DNA of 13,206 bases from JALUUH01 sp964636675 (GCA_964636675.1 CAZWUO010000089.1:1-13206); one strand, 5' to 3'. Counted from the stretch's first letter, positions 6,330-13,206 are shown. The notes: generated by a model not told the origin, from the sequence alone. Program-made: numbers and translations.

Positions 6330-6899
6330 GTCTACCCATAATACAGACAACTCAATTTCGATGGCATCAAAAGGGACAGCACGAACATGCTCTCCGTTTT
6401 CAAAGGCATTCAACAATAGCCATTTTCCATTTTGATTCTCATACACTTCCAAGGTACGAATATTGGGATCTATTAACCAGATATGCCCAACACCCGCATT
6501 GGCATAAAGAGGCAATTTCTCCACCCTATCTATACGTGCTGTGCTCGGAGATAAAACTTCACAAATCCAATCGGGTGCGAGCTCAAACCAAGCCGTTTCG
6601 GGCAAAGAAGGCAAGCGTTCACGTCGCCAACCCGCTAAATCGGGGACCAAAACATCAGCTGCTAAATGTAACTCAGGCTCATCAAGTATCCACCAACCAC
6701 CAGGCCCTCCGCGTCCTTTTCCAAACGGACTGACCAACTCATCCCCTAATGAGGAACTCGCCTGTGCGTGCCGTGGTGCGGGTCGTGGATGAGTAATCAA
6801 CCGACTACCAATAATCTCAGCTACAAGATGATCAGGCACCTCTAAAAGATCTTCATAGGTTGCGTTTCGTTGTGCGGGATCTGTCATATTTTTTACCAT
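6327..6899 (-). CDS. Uma2 family endonuclease-fold protein (DUF820), copy 1
   Basis: The 190-residue protein has the Uma2 (DUF820) layout, a PD-(D/E)XK restriction-endonuclease fold. Candidate active-site residues are Glu28 in HLVAEIIGS, Asp87 in LVPDLAGW, Glu114 in WICEVLSPST and Lys128 in VEKLPLYANAGVGHIWLIDP. The start at 6899 gives MVKNMTDP; the ATG at 6887 is equally possible, and neither has a clear Shine-Dalgarno. The biological role of Uma2 proteins is unknown; they are abundant in cyanobacteria and in environmental bacteria, often in many divergent copies. It is quite different in sequence from the Uma2 gene at 11364, so the two are separate acquisitions and not a recent duplication. 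Confidence 0.88.
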   Translation of the reverse strand: MVKNMTDPAQRNATYEDLLEVPDHLVAEIIGSRLITHPRPAPRHAQASSSLGDELVSPFGKGRGGPGGWWILDEPELHLAADVLVPDLAGWRRERLPSLPETAWFELAPDWICEVLSPSTARIDRVEKLPLYANAGVGHIWLIDPNIRTLEVYENQNGKWLLLNAFENGEHVRAVPFDAIEIELSVLWVD

Positions 6900-7023
6900 T
6901 TAACACATCGCTTAATTTTGGATTTGGTACGGTTGCGCAATCTAGGTGGTATTATGTCATATCAGAAACCGTTAGTTAAAAAAATGCTCGCTTCTCAATA
7001 GTCCGCAGCACATTTCAACCTTT

Positions 7024-7110
7024 ATGCCTGAATCCAAGATCTCGCAAATATTGGCCCCCGAAGCCTATTTGTAGTGGAAAAAAGGTAACGAAATCAAGCA
7101 CGATTGTCCA
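7024..7110 (+). pseudogene. Remnant of the 5' end of a second-type Uma2 gene
   Basis: The plus strand reads M-P-E-S-K-I-S-Q-I-L-A-P-E-A-Y-L, a TAG stop at 7072-7074, then W-K-K-G-N-E-I-K-H. This aligns without a gap to the first 26 codons of the intact Uma2 gene at 11364 (MPTPKTSQTLSPETYLAEEK, then DNEIKH). The DNA is also clearly similar, including an identical run AACGAAATCAAGCA. Similarity ends near 7107, where unrelated sequence running to the rmlB stop begins. The gene is therefore truncated after about 27 codons and also carries an in-frame stop. Confidence 0.8.
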
Positions 7111-7170
7111 ACTCTTCGCGGCTCCCCTGCTCCAGTCGTTTAGCTAATATATCAAGTACCTCCGATAATT

Positions 7171-8184
7171 CTAGGCTTCATGTAAATACCACGCAATCGT
7201 CTTGCGTATGCCTTGTTCGAAAGTCACACTCGGTTGCCAGTGTAGCTCATTGTCAATTTTGGAATTATCGATCGCATAACGCCAGTCATGTCCGGGCCTA
7301 TCGGTGACGAAAGACATCAAATCTGTATACTTCCCTGCTGCTCTCGGTTTGATGTCATCCAAAATATGACAAATTTCCTTGACGATATCGATATTAGTCC
7401 ACTCATTACAGCCACCGATGTTATAGGTTTCACCGAGCTGCCCGTGACGAATCACCGCATCAATACCGGTGCAATGGTCTTCTACATAGAGCCAATCACG
7501 TATATTGCTACCGTCTCCGTAAATCGGGATGGCTTGTTCTTTGAGACACGAACGAATAATGGTCGGGATAAACTTTTCGCGGTGTTGATACGGCCCGTAG
7601 TTATTAGAGCAATTCGTAGTGGTCACTGGTAAACCATAGGTATGGAAATAAGCCCGAACCAGATGGTCTGCTCCGGCTTTGCTCGCGGAATACGGAGAAT
7701 TAGGCGCATAAGCAGTGGCTTCGGTGAATGCGGCTTGGTTTTTATCTAAGCTGCCATAAACCTCATCGGTAGAGATATGATGAAAACGACACTGCGTATT
7801 CGTCAATTTTTTTTCTTCCAACCAGTATTTTCTTGCTGCCTCAAGTAAGGCAAACGTGCCCATTACATTCGATTGAATAAAAACTTCAGGCCCAGAAATC
7901 GATCGATCCACGTGACTTTCTGCCGCAAAGTGGATGATGGTATCAATCGTATTTTCATGCAATAGTTTGCTTACCAATTCGCGATCACAAATATCACCTT
8001 GCACAAACTGGTGACGGGAAATATCCGCAAGATCGTCTAAATTATTTTTTGTGCCCGCATAACTCAATGAGTCTAAATTGACTATTCTAATATCTGGATT
8101 TTTTTCTAATAACAAACGCACATGGTTACAACCGATAAATCCTGCACCACCGGTTAATAAAATATTCTTTGCTTGGAAACTCAT
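7171..8184 (-). CDS. rmlB: dTDP-glucose 4,6-dehydratase
   Basis: RmlB converts dTDP-D-glucose to dTDP-4-keto-6-deoxy-D-glucose, the second step of dTDP-L-rhamnose synthesis, in the cytoplasm with bound NAD+. The 337-residue protein has the NAD-binding TGGAGFIG loop at 11-18, the STDEVYG motif at 138-144 with catalytic Thr/Asp/Glu, and Tyr165-xxx-Lys169. The ATG at 8184 overlaps the rmlD stop as ATGA, with AGGAG 11 bases upstream. The ATG at 8193 is only two bases past that site, and an upstream reading from 8229 runs into rmlD. The C-terminus stops at IAWYLHEA, a little shorter than the usual 350-360 residues, just where the Uma2 remnant region begins. It is the last gene of rmlACDB. Confidence 0.96.
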   Translation of the reverse strand: MSFQAKNILLTGGAGFIGCNHVRLLLEKNPDIRIVNLDSLSYAGTKNNLDDLADISRHQFVQGDICDRELVSKLLHENTIDTIIHFAAESHVDRSISGPEVFIQSNVMGTFALLEAARKYWLEEKKLTNTQCRFHHISTDEVYGSLDKNQAAFTEATAYAPNSPYSASKAGADHLVRAYFHTYGLPVTTTNCSNNYGPYQHREKFIPTIIRSCLKEQAIPIYGDGSNIRDWLYVEDHCTGIDAVIRHGQLGETYNIGGCNEWTNIDIVKEICHILDDIKPRAAGKYTDLMSFVTDRPGHDWRYAIDNSKIDNELHWQPSVTFEQGIRKTIAWYLHEA

Positions 8185-9059
8185 TGATGACATAACTCCT
8201 GTACCACTTGTTTTAATTCTGCTCGCCACTCAGCCGGTTTAATTCCATAATCTTTGGCGATTTTGGAACAATTCAAACTTGAGTTAACCGGACGCTTTGC
8301 GGGCGTGGGATATGCTTCGGTATTGATAGATTTAATTTGTAGCACTTTTAAGGTTTCGTATTGACGGGTTTCTTCTATAACGGCGGTTGCAAATTCATAC
8401 CAGTTGGTTTGCGGCGCACCGCAGTAATGGTAAGTTCCCCATGGGCCATTATTTTTCAAACAAGCTTTGGCTATTTTAATTAAGGCAAAACTTAGTACGC
8501 GTGTCGGCGTCGGGCAACCAAATTGATCACCCACCACCTTTAATACCTCGCGTTCCCGCGCCAGTCGCTGCATGGTTTTGACAAAGTTTTGTCCGTGAAA
8601 ACCAAATACCCAGCTAATGCGTATAATAATATGCGGGCTTAAATGTTCACTCACTGCAAGCTCGCCCTGCCATTTACTTTGTCCATAAACACCTAATGGT
8701 GCGACTTGATCTGATTCCACATAGGCTTCGGTTTGAGTTCCGTCGAATACATAATCAGTAGAAATATGGATGAGGGGTATGTGGCATTGATCGCATGCAA
8801 GCGCGCAGTTTTTGGCACCATGCTGATTTACTGAAAAAGCGACATCCACTTCTTGCTCCGCTTTATCGACGGCAGTATACGCCGCCGCATTAATCACTAT
8901 ATCGGGCGCATGGTGCTTTATCGTCTGAATCACTTGCGACTCAGACGTGATATCGACCTCGGGTAAATCACAACTAATGACATCAATGCCTTCCGATAGA
9001 GCAATTCGTTGAAAATCGGATCCGAGTTGCCCGGCTCCGCCAAAAATTAATATTTTCAT
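8181..9059 (-). CDS. rmlD: dTDP-4-dehydrorhamnose reductase
   Basis: RmlD reduces dTDP-4-keto-L-rhamnose to dTDP-L-rhamnose with NAD(P)H, the final step of the pathway. The 292-residue protein is an extended short-chain dehydrogenase: the Rossmann loop GGAGQLG at 7-13, VINAAAYTAVDKAE at 55-68, STDYVFDG at 100-107 and the catalytic Tyr125-xxx-Lys129. Length is normal for the family. Its start overlaps the rmlC stop by four bases (ATGA) and its stop overlaps the rmlB start the same way, so translation is likely coupled across the operon. Confidence 0.96.
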   Translation of the reverse strand: MKILIFGGAGQLGSDFQRIALSEGIDVISCDLPEVDITSESQVIQTIKHHAPDIVINAAAYTAVDKAEQEVDVAFSVNQHGAKNCALACDQCHIPLIHISTDYVFDGTQTEAYVESDQVAPLGVYGQSKWQGELAVSEHLSPHIIIRISWVFGFHGQNFVKTMQRLAREREVLKVVGDQFGCPTPTRVLSFALIKIAKACLKNNGPWGTYHYCGAPQTNWYEFATAVIEETRQYETLKVLQIKSINTEAYPTPAKRPVNSSLNCSKIAKDYGIKPAEWRAELKQVVQELCHQ

Positions 9060-9619
9060 TCATCACCTCGATAAACCGGTAAATCCTTTTCAAAAACATC
9101 TTTAAGCAATGGATTCAGGCGATCTTTGTCTGAAATAATAAAATCCATGTTTGGCCAATCGATGTCAATACTCGGGTCATCCCACGCAATGCCTTTCTCT
9201 GATTCTGGGTGGTAATAATCGGTACATTTGTAAACGAAATCTGCCACATCGGAAAGCACACAAAAGCCGTGAGCTACGCCAGGAGGCGCATACAATTGAT
9301 GATGATTTTGATCATTCAATCTATGGCTATAAGATTGGCCAAATGTGGACGAACCCTTACGAATATCCAGCACGACATCGAGCACTTCCCCACGCGCGAC
9401 ACGTACCAGTTTTCCTTGTGGATATTTTAACTGATAATGCAACCCGCGTAACACACCTTTTGTAGAACGCGAATGGTTATCTTGCACAAACGGCAACACC
9501 ACTCCCAAATTGGAATAACGTTCAAAATGATAAGTCTCGGTAAAAAATCCACGTTGATCAGAAAATACCTTGGGCTTAAACACCAGTACCCCCGGTAATG
9601 GGGTTTTAACAACATCCAT
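9056..9619 (-). CDS. rmlC: dTDP-4-dehydrorhamnose 3,5-epimerase
   Basis: RmlC epimerises C3 and C5 of dTDP-4-keto-6-deoxyglucose to give dTDP-4-keto-L-rhamnose. The 187-residue cupin has the RGFFTETY segment at 23-30, FVQDNHSRS at 44-52, catalytic His61 in VLRGLHYQ, Lys70, Tyr130 in DFVYKCTDYY and Asp166 in ISDKD, matching the catalytic His/Tyr/Asp of characterised RmlC. The ATG at 9619 directly follows the rmlA stop, with AGGAG in the rmlA end as its ribosome binding site. Confidence 0.96.
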   Translation of the reverse strand: MDVVKTPLPGVLVFKPKVFSDQRGFFTETYHFERYSNLGVVLPFVQDNHSRSTKGVLRGLHYQLKYPQGKLVRVARGEVLDVVLDIRKGSSTFGQSYSHRLNDQNHHQLYAPPGVAHGFCVLSDVADFVYKCTDYYHPESEKGIAWDDPSIDIDWPNMDFIISDKDRLNPLLKDVFEKDLPVYRGDE

Positions 9620-10498
9620 CTAGAACTCCTGTTTAAGAATATTTAATAAATACTGCCCATAGCCGTTTTTTATCAACGGTTGCGCCAAGGTTTCTAATTG
9701 ATCTGCTGAAATATACCCCATGCGATACGCAATTTCTTCGGGACATGATATTTTTAAACCTTGTCTTTTTTCCATGACATGAATATAGTTCGCCGCATCG
9801 AGTAGGGAATCATGAGTGCCGGTATCCAACCACGCGGTTCCGCGCCCGAGCTGCTCAACATTGAGTTGCTCTCGTTCGAGATAAACTTTATTCACATCGG
9901 TAATTTCAAGCTCATCCCGGTGCGAAGGTTTGATATTTTTTGCGATATCCACAACATCATTATCATAAAAATAAAGCCCGGTTACCGCATAATTGGATTT
10001 AGGTTTTTTAGGCTTCTCTTCAAGATCAATCGCCTTACCTTGTTGATCAAAAGTAACAACACCATAACGTTCGGGATCACGCACATAATAACCGAATACC
10101 GTCGCGCCAGATTCTCGATCCGCAGCATTTTTTAAGATACCCGCAAGACCATGTCCGTAGAAGATATTATCCCCGAGAACCAGGCTCACCGAAGCGTTCC
10201 CGATAAATTGTTCACCAATGATAAAGGCTTGTGCCAAACCTTCGGGGGCAGGCTGGAGTGCGTAGTTAATATGCAAGCCCCATTGAGAACCATCCCCTAA
10301 TAAATTTTGAAATAATGAACAATCTTGTGGTGTAGTAATAATCAAAATATCCCGAATGCCCGATAACATATGCGTAGCTATTGGATAATAAATCATGGGC
10401 TTGTCATAAACCGGCATCAACTGTTTGCTCACGGAAAGCGTCAATGGATGTAAACGAGTACCGGATCCACCGGCGAGGATTATTCCTTTGAAATTCAC
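9620..10498 (-). CDS. rmlA: Glucose-1-phosphate thymidylyltransferase
   Basis: RmlA joins glucose-1-phosphate and dTTP to dTDP-glucose, the committed step, and is normally inhibited by dTDP-rhamnose. The 292-residue protein has the nucleotidyltransferase signature LAGGSGTRLHPLT at 8-20, KQLMPVYDKPMIYYP at 25-39, Asp110 in LGDNIFYG and the C-terminal GTAWLDTGTHDSLLDAANYI. The start is GTG at 10498, supported by GGAG six bases upstream. It lies 13 bases after the ERCC4-type nuclease gene, so the two are probably on one transcript. Confidence 0.96.
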   Translation of the reverse strand: MNFKGIILAGGSGTRLHPLTLSVSKQLMPVYDKPMIYYPIATHMLSGIRDILIITTPQDCSLFQNLLGDGSQWGLHINYALQPAPEGLAQAFIIGEQFIGNASVSLVLGDNIFYGHGLAGILKNAADRESGATVFGYYVRDPERYGVVTFDQQGKAIDLEEKPKKPKSNYAVTGLYFYDNDVVDIAKNIKPSHRDELEITDVNKVYLEREQLNVEQLGRGTAWLDTGTHDSLLDAANYIHVMEKRQGLKISCPEEIAYRMGYISADQLETLAQPLIKNGYGQYLLNILKQEF

Positions 10499-10511
10499 AA
10501 TTTTCTCCGTT

Positions 10512-11174
10512 TTATGTAATTATATATCGCGCTGATTTTTCGCTAACAACCCAGCGTATTTTTTTCGCGGTGTTCTCACCAATGCCATCCACATTCGCAA
10601 TATTATCCTGATGCGCCAAAAATACGGCCTCTACACTACCAAAATTTTCTAATAATTGTTTGGCCCGCACAGGGCCGACACCCGGCAAGCCTTGAAGAAT
10701 ATGTAGTTGCATGCGTTTTTTACCTTTGGGACGTGAGGATTTACGAGGAAATGTACCTGTTGCAAAGTGACAACCTTGCAAAGCAGCATAGCGCATAAGT
10801 CGCGCTGTTTCATCACAATCTTTAGCTCGTAATACAGGGATACCCAGATATAAACTCACGGTAATTAACGCCCCTTGCATTGCTTCGCGTTTAACACCTA
10901 TTCTCTTTAGATCTTGCGAAACACCTTCGAGAATAATAATACCGCGCTGAGGAACGAGTGCTAGTTTACAAGCCTGACGAAACAAACGACCATCCTTAAT
11001 CGACGCAGCAAAATCCCTAAAAGTTTTGCGTTCAAACAGCAAGTGCTCATTTACTTTGTAATCACCTATTGGGAGATGCTCGATGCTCAGAAAAATATCA
11101 TCAAATGACTGAAGGGCTTGATACATACCACTCTGCCCTTCTCTGTGATCCATGATAATCTTAATTTTCGACAT
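10512..11174 (-). CDS. XPF/ERCC4-type structure-specific nuclease with helix-hairpin-helix tail
   Basis: The 220-residue protein has an N-terminal ERCC4 nuclease domain with the XPF/Mus81/Hef active-site pattern: Asp9 in MDHREG, Gly-Asp at 37-38, then Glu48-Arg49-Lys50 and Asp54 in FERKTFRDFAASIKDGRLF. The C-terminal part holds a tandem helix-hairpin-helix region, LPGVGPVRAKQLLENFGS at 163-180 and VDGIGENTAKKIRW at 195-208. The whole resembles the nuclease half of archaeal Hef or XPF without the helicase. Such enzymes cut branched DNA (3' flaps, stalled forks) as dimers. ERCC4 proteins are rare in bacteria compared with archaea and eukaryotes. It is the first gene of the rml transcript, 13 bases before rmlA, with no evident functional link. 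The start ATG at 11174 has no strong Shine-Dalgarno. Confidence 0.88.
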   Translation of the reverse strand: MSKIKIIMDHREGQSGMYQALQSFDDIFLSIEHLPIGDYKVNEHLLFERKTFRDFAASIKDGRLFRQACKLALVPQRGIIILEGVSQDLKRIGVKREAMQGALITVSLYLGIPVLRAKDCDETARLMRYAALQGCHFATGTFPRKSSRPKGKKRMQLHILQGLPGVGPVRAKQLLENFGSVEAVFLAHQDNIANVDGIGENTAKKIRWVVSEKSARYIIT

Positions 11175-11200
11175 TTGGTTTTAAGTTTCTCGAGTTCTTA

Positions 11201-11223
11201 GTGGATGCGCTGCGCTTATCCAC
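11201..11223. repeat. REP-like palindrome in the divergent intergenic region
   Basis: A 23-bp imperfect palindrome with outer arms GTGGAT and ATCCAC around a GC-rich core containing GCGC-T-GCGC. It sits between the divergent nuclease and Uma2 genes. Palindromes of this form are commonly dispersed in proteobacterial intergenic regions, and this is the only copy in the window. It could end antisense transcripts or serve as a REP-associated transposase target. Confidence 0.5.
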
Positions 11224-11296
11224 CAGAAAGTAATCAATTCCGCACTTGATGAGAACGAAAAAGAATGCAGGCTAATTTCTCGAATGACCCAGAACA

Positions 11297-11323
11297 TTTG
11301 CACCCAAGCTATCATAGACGCTA
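11297..11323 (+). repeat. 27-bp dispersed repeat, copy 2
   Basis: Reads TTTGCACCCAAGC, then TATCATAGACGCTA; 24 of 27 positions match 6303-6329. It lies in the leader of the plus-strand Uma2 gene, 40 bases before the ATG at 11364. Confidence 0.7.
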
Positions 11324-11363
11324 AACTATTGACCAGTACTTTCACAACCGGTCATTGAAAATC

Positions 11364-11972
11364 ATGCCTACACCCAAAACCTCGCAGACCTTGTCCCCCG
11401 AAACCTACTTGGCAGAGGAAAAAGATAACGAAATCAAGCATGAATATATTAACGGTGAAGTTTTCGCCATGGTGGGCGCGAAAGACGCCCATGTGACTAT
11501 AGCAGGCAATCTATTCACTCTGTTACGCAACCATGTGCGTGGAGGCCCCTGCCGTGTATACATGGCTGATATGAAAGTCAGCGTTGACTCAGCCAACGCC
11601 TATTTTTATCCGGATGTCTTTGTGACCTGTGAGCCAAAGGATAGTAAAAACGAATATTTTAAACGCCACCCAAGCCTTATTACTGAGGTACTTTCCGATT
11701 CCACATCGGCCTTTGATCGGGGCCATAAATTTGCCATGTACCGCCAGCTTTCTAGTTTGCAAGAATATATTATTATCGACCCCAATACATTGAGTATCGA
11801 CTGCTTCCGCCGTGATTCCAGCGACCACTGGGTGTTATATCCGTTTGGGAAAAATGAGGATGTCGAATTCAATAGCATAAACTTCACGACACCCATCGAA
11901 GCCCTTTATGAAGACGTCTCCTTCGCTGAAGCAGAAAACTTAGTTGGTAAAAATTCTCAGCCTATCAACTGA
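11364..11972 (+). CDS. Uma2 family endonuclease-fold protein (DUF820), copy 2
   Basis: The 202-residue protein begins MPTPKTSQTLSPETYLAEEK, a typical start for one Uma2 subgroup; a TTG three codons earlier is less likely. The PD-(D/E)XK residues are Glu27/Glu32 in KHEYINGEVFAM, Asp84 in YFYPDVFV, Glu108 in LITEVLSDST and Lys122 in GHKFAMYRQL, followed by the family motif LQEYIIIDP. No Shine-Dalgarno is evident. The gene stands alone on the plus strand, convergent with the AAA_14 gene and divergent from the nuclease gene. Its 5' end is homologous to the remnant at 7024. The function of Uma2 proteins is unknown. Confidence 0.9.
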   Translation: MPTPKTSQTLSPETYLAEEKDNEIKHEYINGEVFAMVGAKDAHVTIAGNLFTLLRNHVRGGPCRVYMADMKVSVDSANAYFYPDVFVTCEPKDSKNEYFKRHPSLITEVLSDSTSAFDRGHKFAMYRQLSSLQEYIIIDPNTLSIDCFRRDSSDHWVLYPFGKNEDVEFNSINFTTPIEALYEDVSFAEAENLVGKNSQPIN

Positions 11973-12007
11973 GTTCTTATGAACCACCAACTTGAAATAA
12001 AGATAAA

Positions 12008-13141
12008 TCAGGCAGAAAGCTCCGCCAACCATTCAGCTGCTTTAACGATAGCAACGGGACGGCGATATTCTTCCTGGCGTAACTCGCGTACTAACTGAAT
12101 AGACTCAGCCTCAGGAAAAAGTTTCGCGAACTTAATAAGTGACGGTGCTGGATGGTTATCCGCGTGTTTACTTTCAATCAACCGCACAGGCGTGTTGTTC
12201 TCGCAGAGCACAAAATCAACTTCTGCCCCTTCTTTGGTCCTCAAATAATGTAAGCTGGTCGATTTACCGACAATATCTTGCTCGAAGTGCACATGTTTGA
12301 GCAACATAGCCGCACAAGCATTCTCCCATTTTATACCCTCATCGCCGAGCACATAAGCTGAATCAAAAAAATACACCTTGGGTTCTTTCAATATCGCCCG
12401 TGCTACATTGCGATGGAATGGTCGTACTAAAAAGATGACATACAATGCTTCAAGAATGTCGATATATCTCGCCACGGTGTTCGGCGCGACTTGAAGATCT
12501 CGCGCAAGGGAAGCGATCGACAGCGGCGAACCCACCCGCTTGCGCAGTAATTCCACCAATAAACGCATCGCCTTTATCTCCTGGATGCGGGAAAACTCCA
12601 GCACATCCTCGCGCACTAAGTCGGTAAAGTATTGCTGCCGCCATCGTTCGGCTAGCACCACATCTTCAGCCAAAAATGGCTCAGGCAGACCGCCTCGCTC
12701 GATAATACGATCAAGTGCATCGTCAGGTTTTGCATCGGTCAGTTCCACCCACTCCCGCACCGAAAAAGGGTGGAGCCGTGCTAAAAAATAACGCCCTGCC
12801 AAGGACTCCCCGGATTGCCGAAACGTTTCCATACGTGCGCTGCCAGTAACGAGAATAGCCTGCCCGTCAGCACGCCCGTCAAACACGCCTTTCAGATATT
12901 TTTTCCAATTCGACATCTTGTGGATTTCATCGAGCACGAGCAAATCCGCGCGCAAACTCCAGCCTTGTGCCATGAGAATACGACGATCTTCGACAACATC
13001 CCCGTTCAAGTACTGCGGACGACGATAACTTGCCATCACTTCCTTAGCCAGTGTGGTTTTACCGACCTGTCGTGGCCCCGTCAATATGACCATTTTTTGG
13101 TCTACATCGGACAAAATAGAATTTGAGAGATAACGCTGCAT
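12008..13141 (-). CDS. AAA_14 / DUF4143 family ATPase
   Basis: The 377-residue protein has Walker A GPRQVGKTTL at 22-31, Walker B LLVLDEIHK at 67-75, a sensor GSAR at 100-103, and the family stretch ESLAGRYFLARLHPFSVREW at 112-131. A winged-helix segment (SPLSIASLARDLQVAPNTVARYIDILEALYVIFLV) and a C-terminal PD-(D/E)XK-like motif (GAEVDFVL, then RLIESKHAD) complete the AAA_14-DUF4143 layout. The family's role is poorly known; members are numerous, patchily distributed and often look mobile. The base composition appears more GC-rich than the neighbouring genes, consistent with transfer. The ATG at 13141 has no Shine-Dalgarno, and the -10 box is only 14 bases upstream, so the transcript is nearly leaderless. 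Confidence 0.92.
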   Translation of the reverse strand: MQRYLSNSILSDVDQKMVILTGPRQVGKTTLAKEVMASYRRPQYLNGDVVEDRRILMAQGWSLRADLLVLDEIHKMSNWKKYLKGVFDGRADGQAILVTGSARMETFRQSGESLAGRYFLARLHPFSVREWVELTDAKPDDALDRIIERGGLPEPFLAEDVVLAERWRQQYFTDLVREDVLEFSRIQEIKAMRLLVELLRKRVGSPLSIASLARDLQVAPNTVARYIDILEALYVIFLVRPFHRNVARAILKEPKVYFFDSAYVLGDEGIKWENACAAMLLKHVHFEQDIVGKSTSLHYLRTKEGAEVDFVLCENNTPVRLIESKHADNHPAPSLIKFAKLFPEAESIQLVRELRQEEYRRPVAIVKAAEWLAELSA

Positions 13142-13144
13142 AAT

Positions 13145-13174
13145 GACTATTATTTATTATATTGGACAATAGTC
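13145..13174. promoter_or_regulatory. Palindromic operator-like repeat, unit 1, overlapping the AAA_14 promoter
   Basis: A 30-bp unit that begins GACTATTATT and ends GGACAATAGTC; the outer GACTATT and AATAGTC arms are perfectly inverted. It is 24 of 30 identical to the unit at 13177-13206. It contains the likely -10 box of the ATPase gene. Confidence 0.7.
13156..13161 (-). promoter_or_regulatory. Putative -10 box of the AAA_14 ATPase gene
   Basis: TATAAT on the minus strand, 14 bases before the ATG at 13141. No good -35 box is seen at 16-18 bases, so activation or a weak promoter is possible. Confidence 0.5.
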
Positions 13175-13176
13175 AA

Positions 13177-13206
13177 GACTATTATTCAATACGCTGCACA
13201 ATAGTC
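13177..13206. promoter_or_regulatory. Palindromic operator-like repeat, unit 2, at the window edge
   Basis: Begins GACTATTATT and ends GCACAATAGTC, with the same inverted GACTATT/AATAGTC arms. Two bases separate it from unit 1, giving a 32-bp period, close to three helical turns, so bound proteins would lie on one DNA face. Further copies may lie beyond the window. Confidence 0.65.

Noticed and set aside
7093..7173. Short minus-strand frame after the rmlB stop that reads like an amphipathic helix (ELSEVLDILAKRLEQGSREE)
   Set aside because: It is about 27 codons with no usable start codon and no ribosome binding site. It could be the end of a lost gene, but chance cannot be excluded.
11589..11896. 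Antisense open frames within the Uma2 gene
   Set aside because: They have no motif, and the plus-strand frame carries all Uma2 active-site residues.
12445..12791. Plus-strand and second minus-strand frames inside the AAA_14 gene
   Set aside because: They are products of the higher GC content and have no motif or start signal.
13145..13206. CRISPR-like array at the right edge
   Set aside because: Only two units are present, separated by two bases, with internal dyad symmetry and no spacer-repeat pattern; an operator pair is a better reading.

Overview
This window looks like part of a chromosome from a moderately low-GC gammaproteobacterium. The evidence is an intact rmlACDB dTDP-rhamnose operon, a membrane-stress operon colinear with Escherichia coli yjfIJK, and an accessory load of Uma2-type endonuclease-fold genes and an AAA_14/DUF4143 ATPase of the kind common in environmental proteobacteria. 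No rRNA, tRNA, CRISPR array or full-length transposase is visible, and the genus cannot be named from this sequence. Almost every gene reads on the minus strand; one Uma2 gene and one Uma2 remnant read on the plus strand.

Right to left along the minus strand, positions 5620 to 214 hold a compact operon. It starts at a good sigma70-type promoter that overlaps a perfect double-palindrome operator. Gene order is DUF2170 (YjfI-like), PspA/IM30 coiled-coil (YjfJ-like), DUF2491 (YjfK-like), a small protein that looks like two tandem ribbon-helix-helix units, a two-TM potassium-channel protein with a degenerate RCK domain, a Ser/Gly/Arg-tailed lipoprotein, and an eight-TM double DUF350 protein. The set reads as an envelope or membrane-potential maintenance system: a PspA-type membrane scaffold, cytosolic partners, an ion channel, a lipoprotein and a polytopic membrane protein. 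A 103-bp miniature inverted-repeat element flanked by TA sits exactly between the RHH-like and channel genes. Removing it together with one TA restores a classic TAATG stop/start overlap.

Positions 5770 to 7170 are an accessory patch: a VanZ-like membrane protein, a Uma2 gene on the minus strand, and a decayed start of a different Uma2 gene on the plus strand that closely resembles the intact Uma2 gene at 11364. A 27-bp repeat is shared between the two Uma2 neighbourhoods and suggests a nested insertion.

Positions 7171 to 11174 hold a tightly packed operon. It begins with an XPF/ERCC4-type nuclease with a C-terminal helix-hairpin-helix region and continues as rmlA, rmlC, rmlD and rmlB, with 4-base ATGA overlaps at two junctions. 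The Rml enzymes convert glucose-1-phosphate and dTTP to dTDP-L-rhamnose for surface polysaccharide. Nothing in the sequence explains why the nuclease is placed at their head.

Positions 11175 to 13206 hold a REP-like palindrome, the intact plus-strand Uma2 gene, and a convergent AAA_14/DUF4143 ATPase. The ATPase start lies beside two tandem 30-bp imperfect palindromes that overlap its likely -10 box and run to the end of the window.
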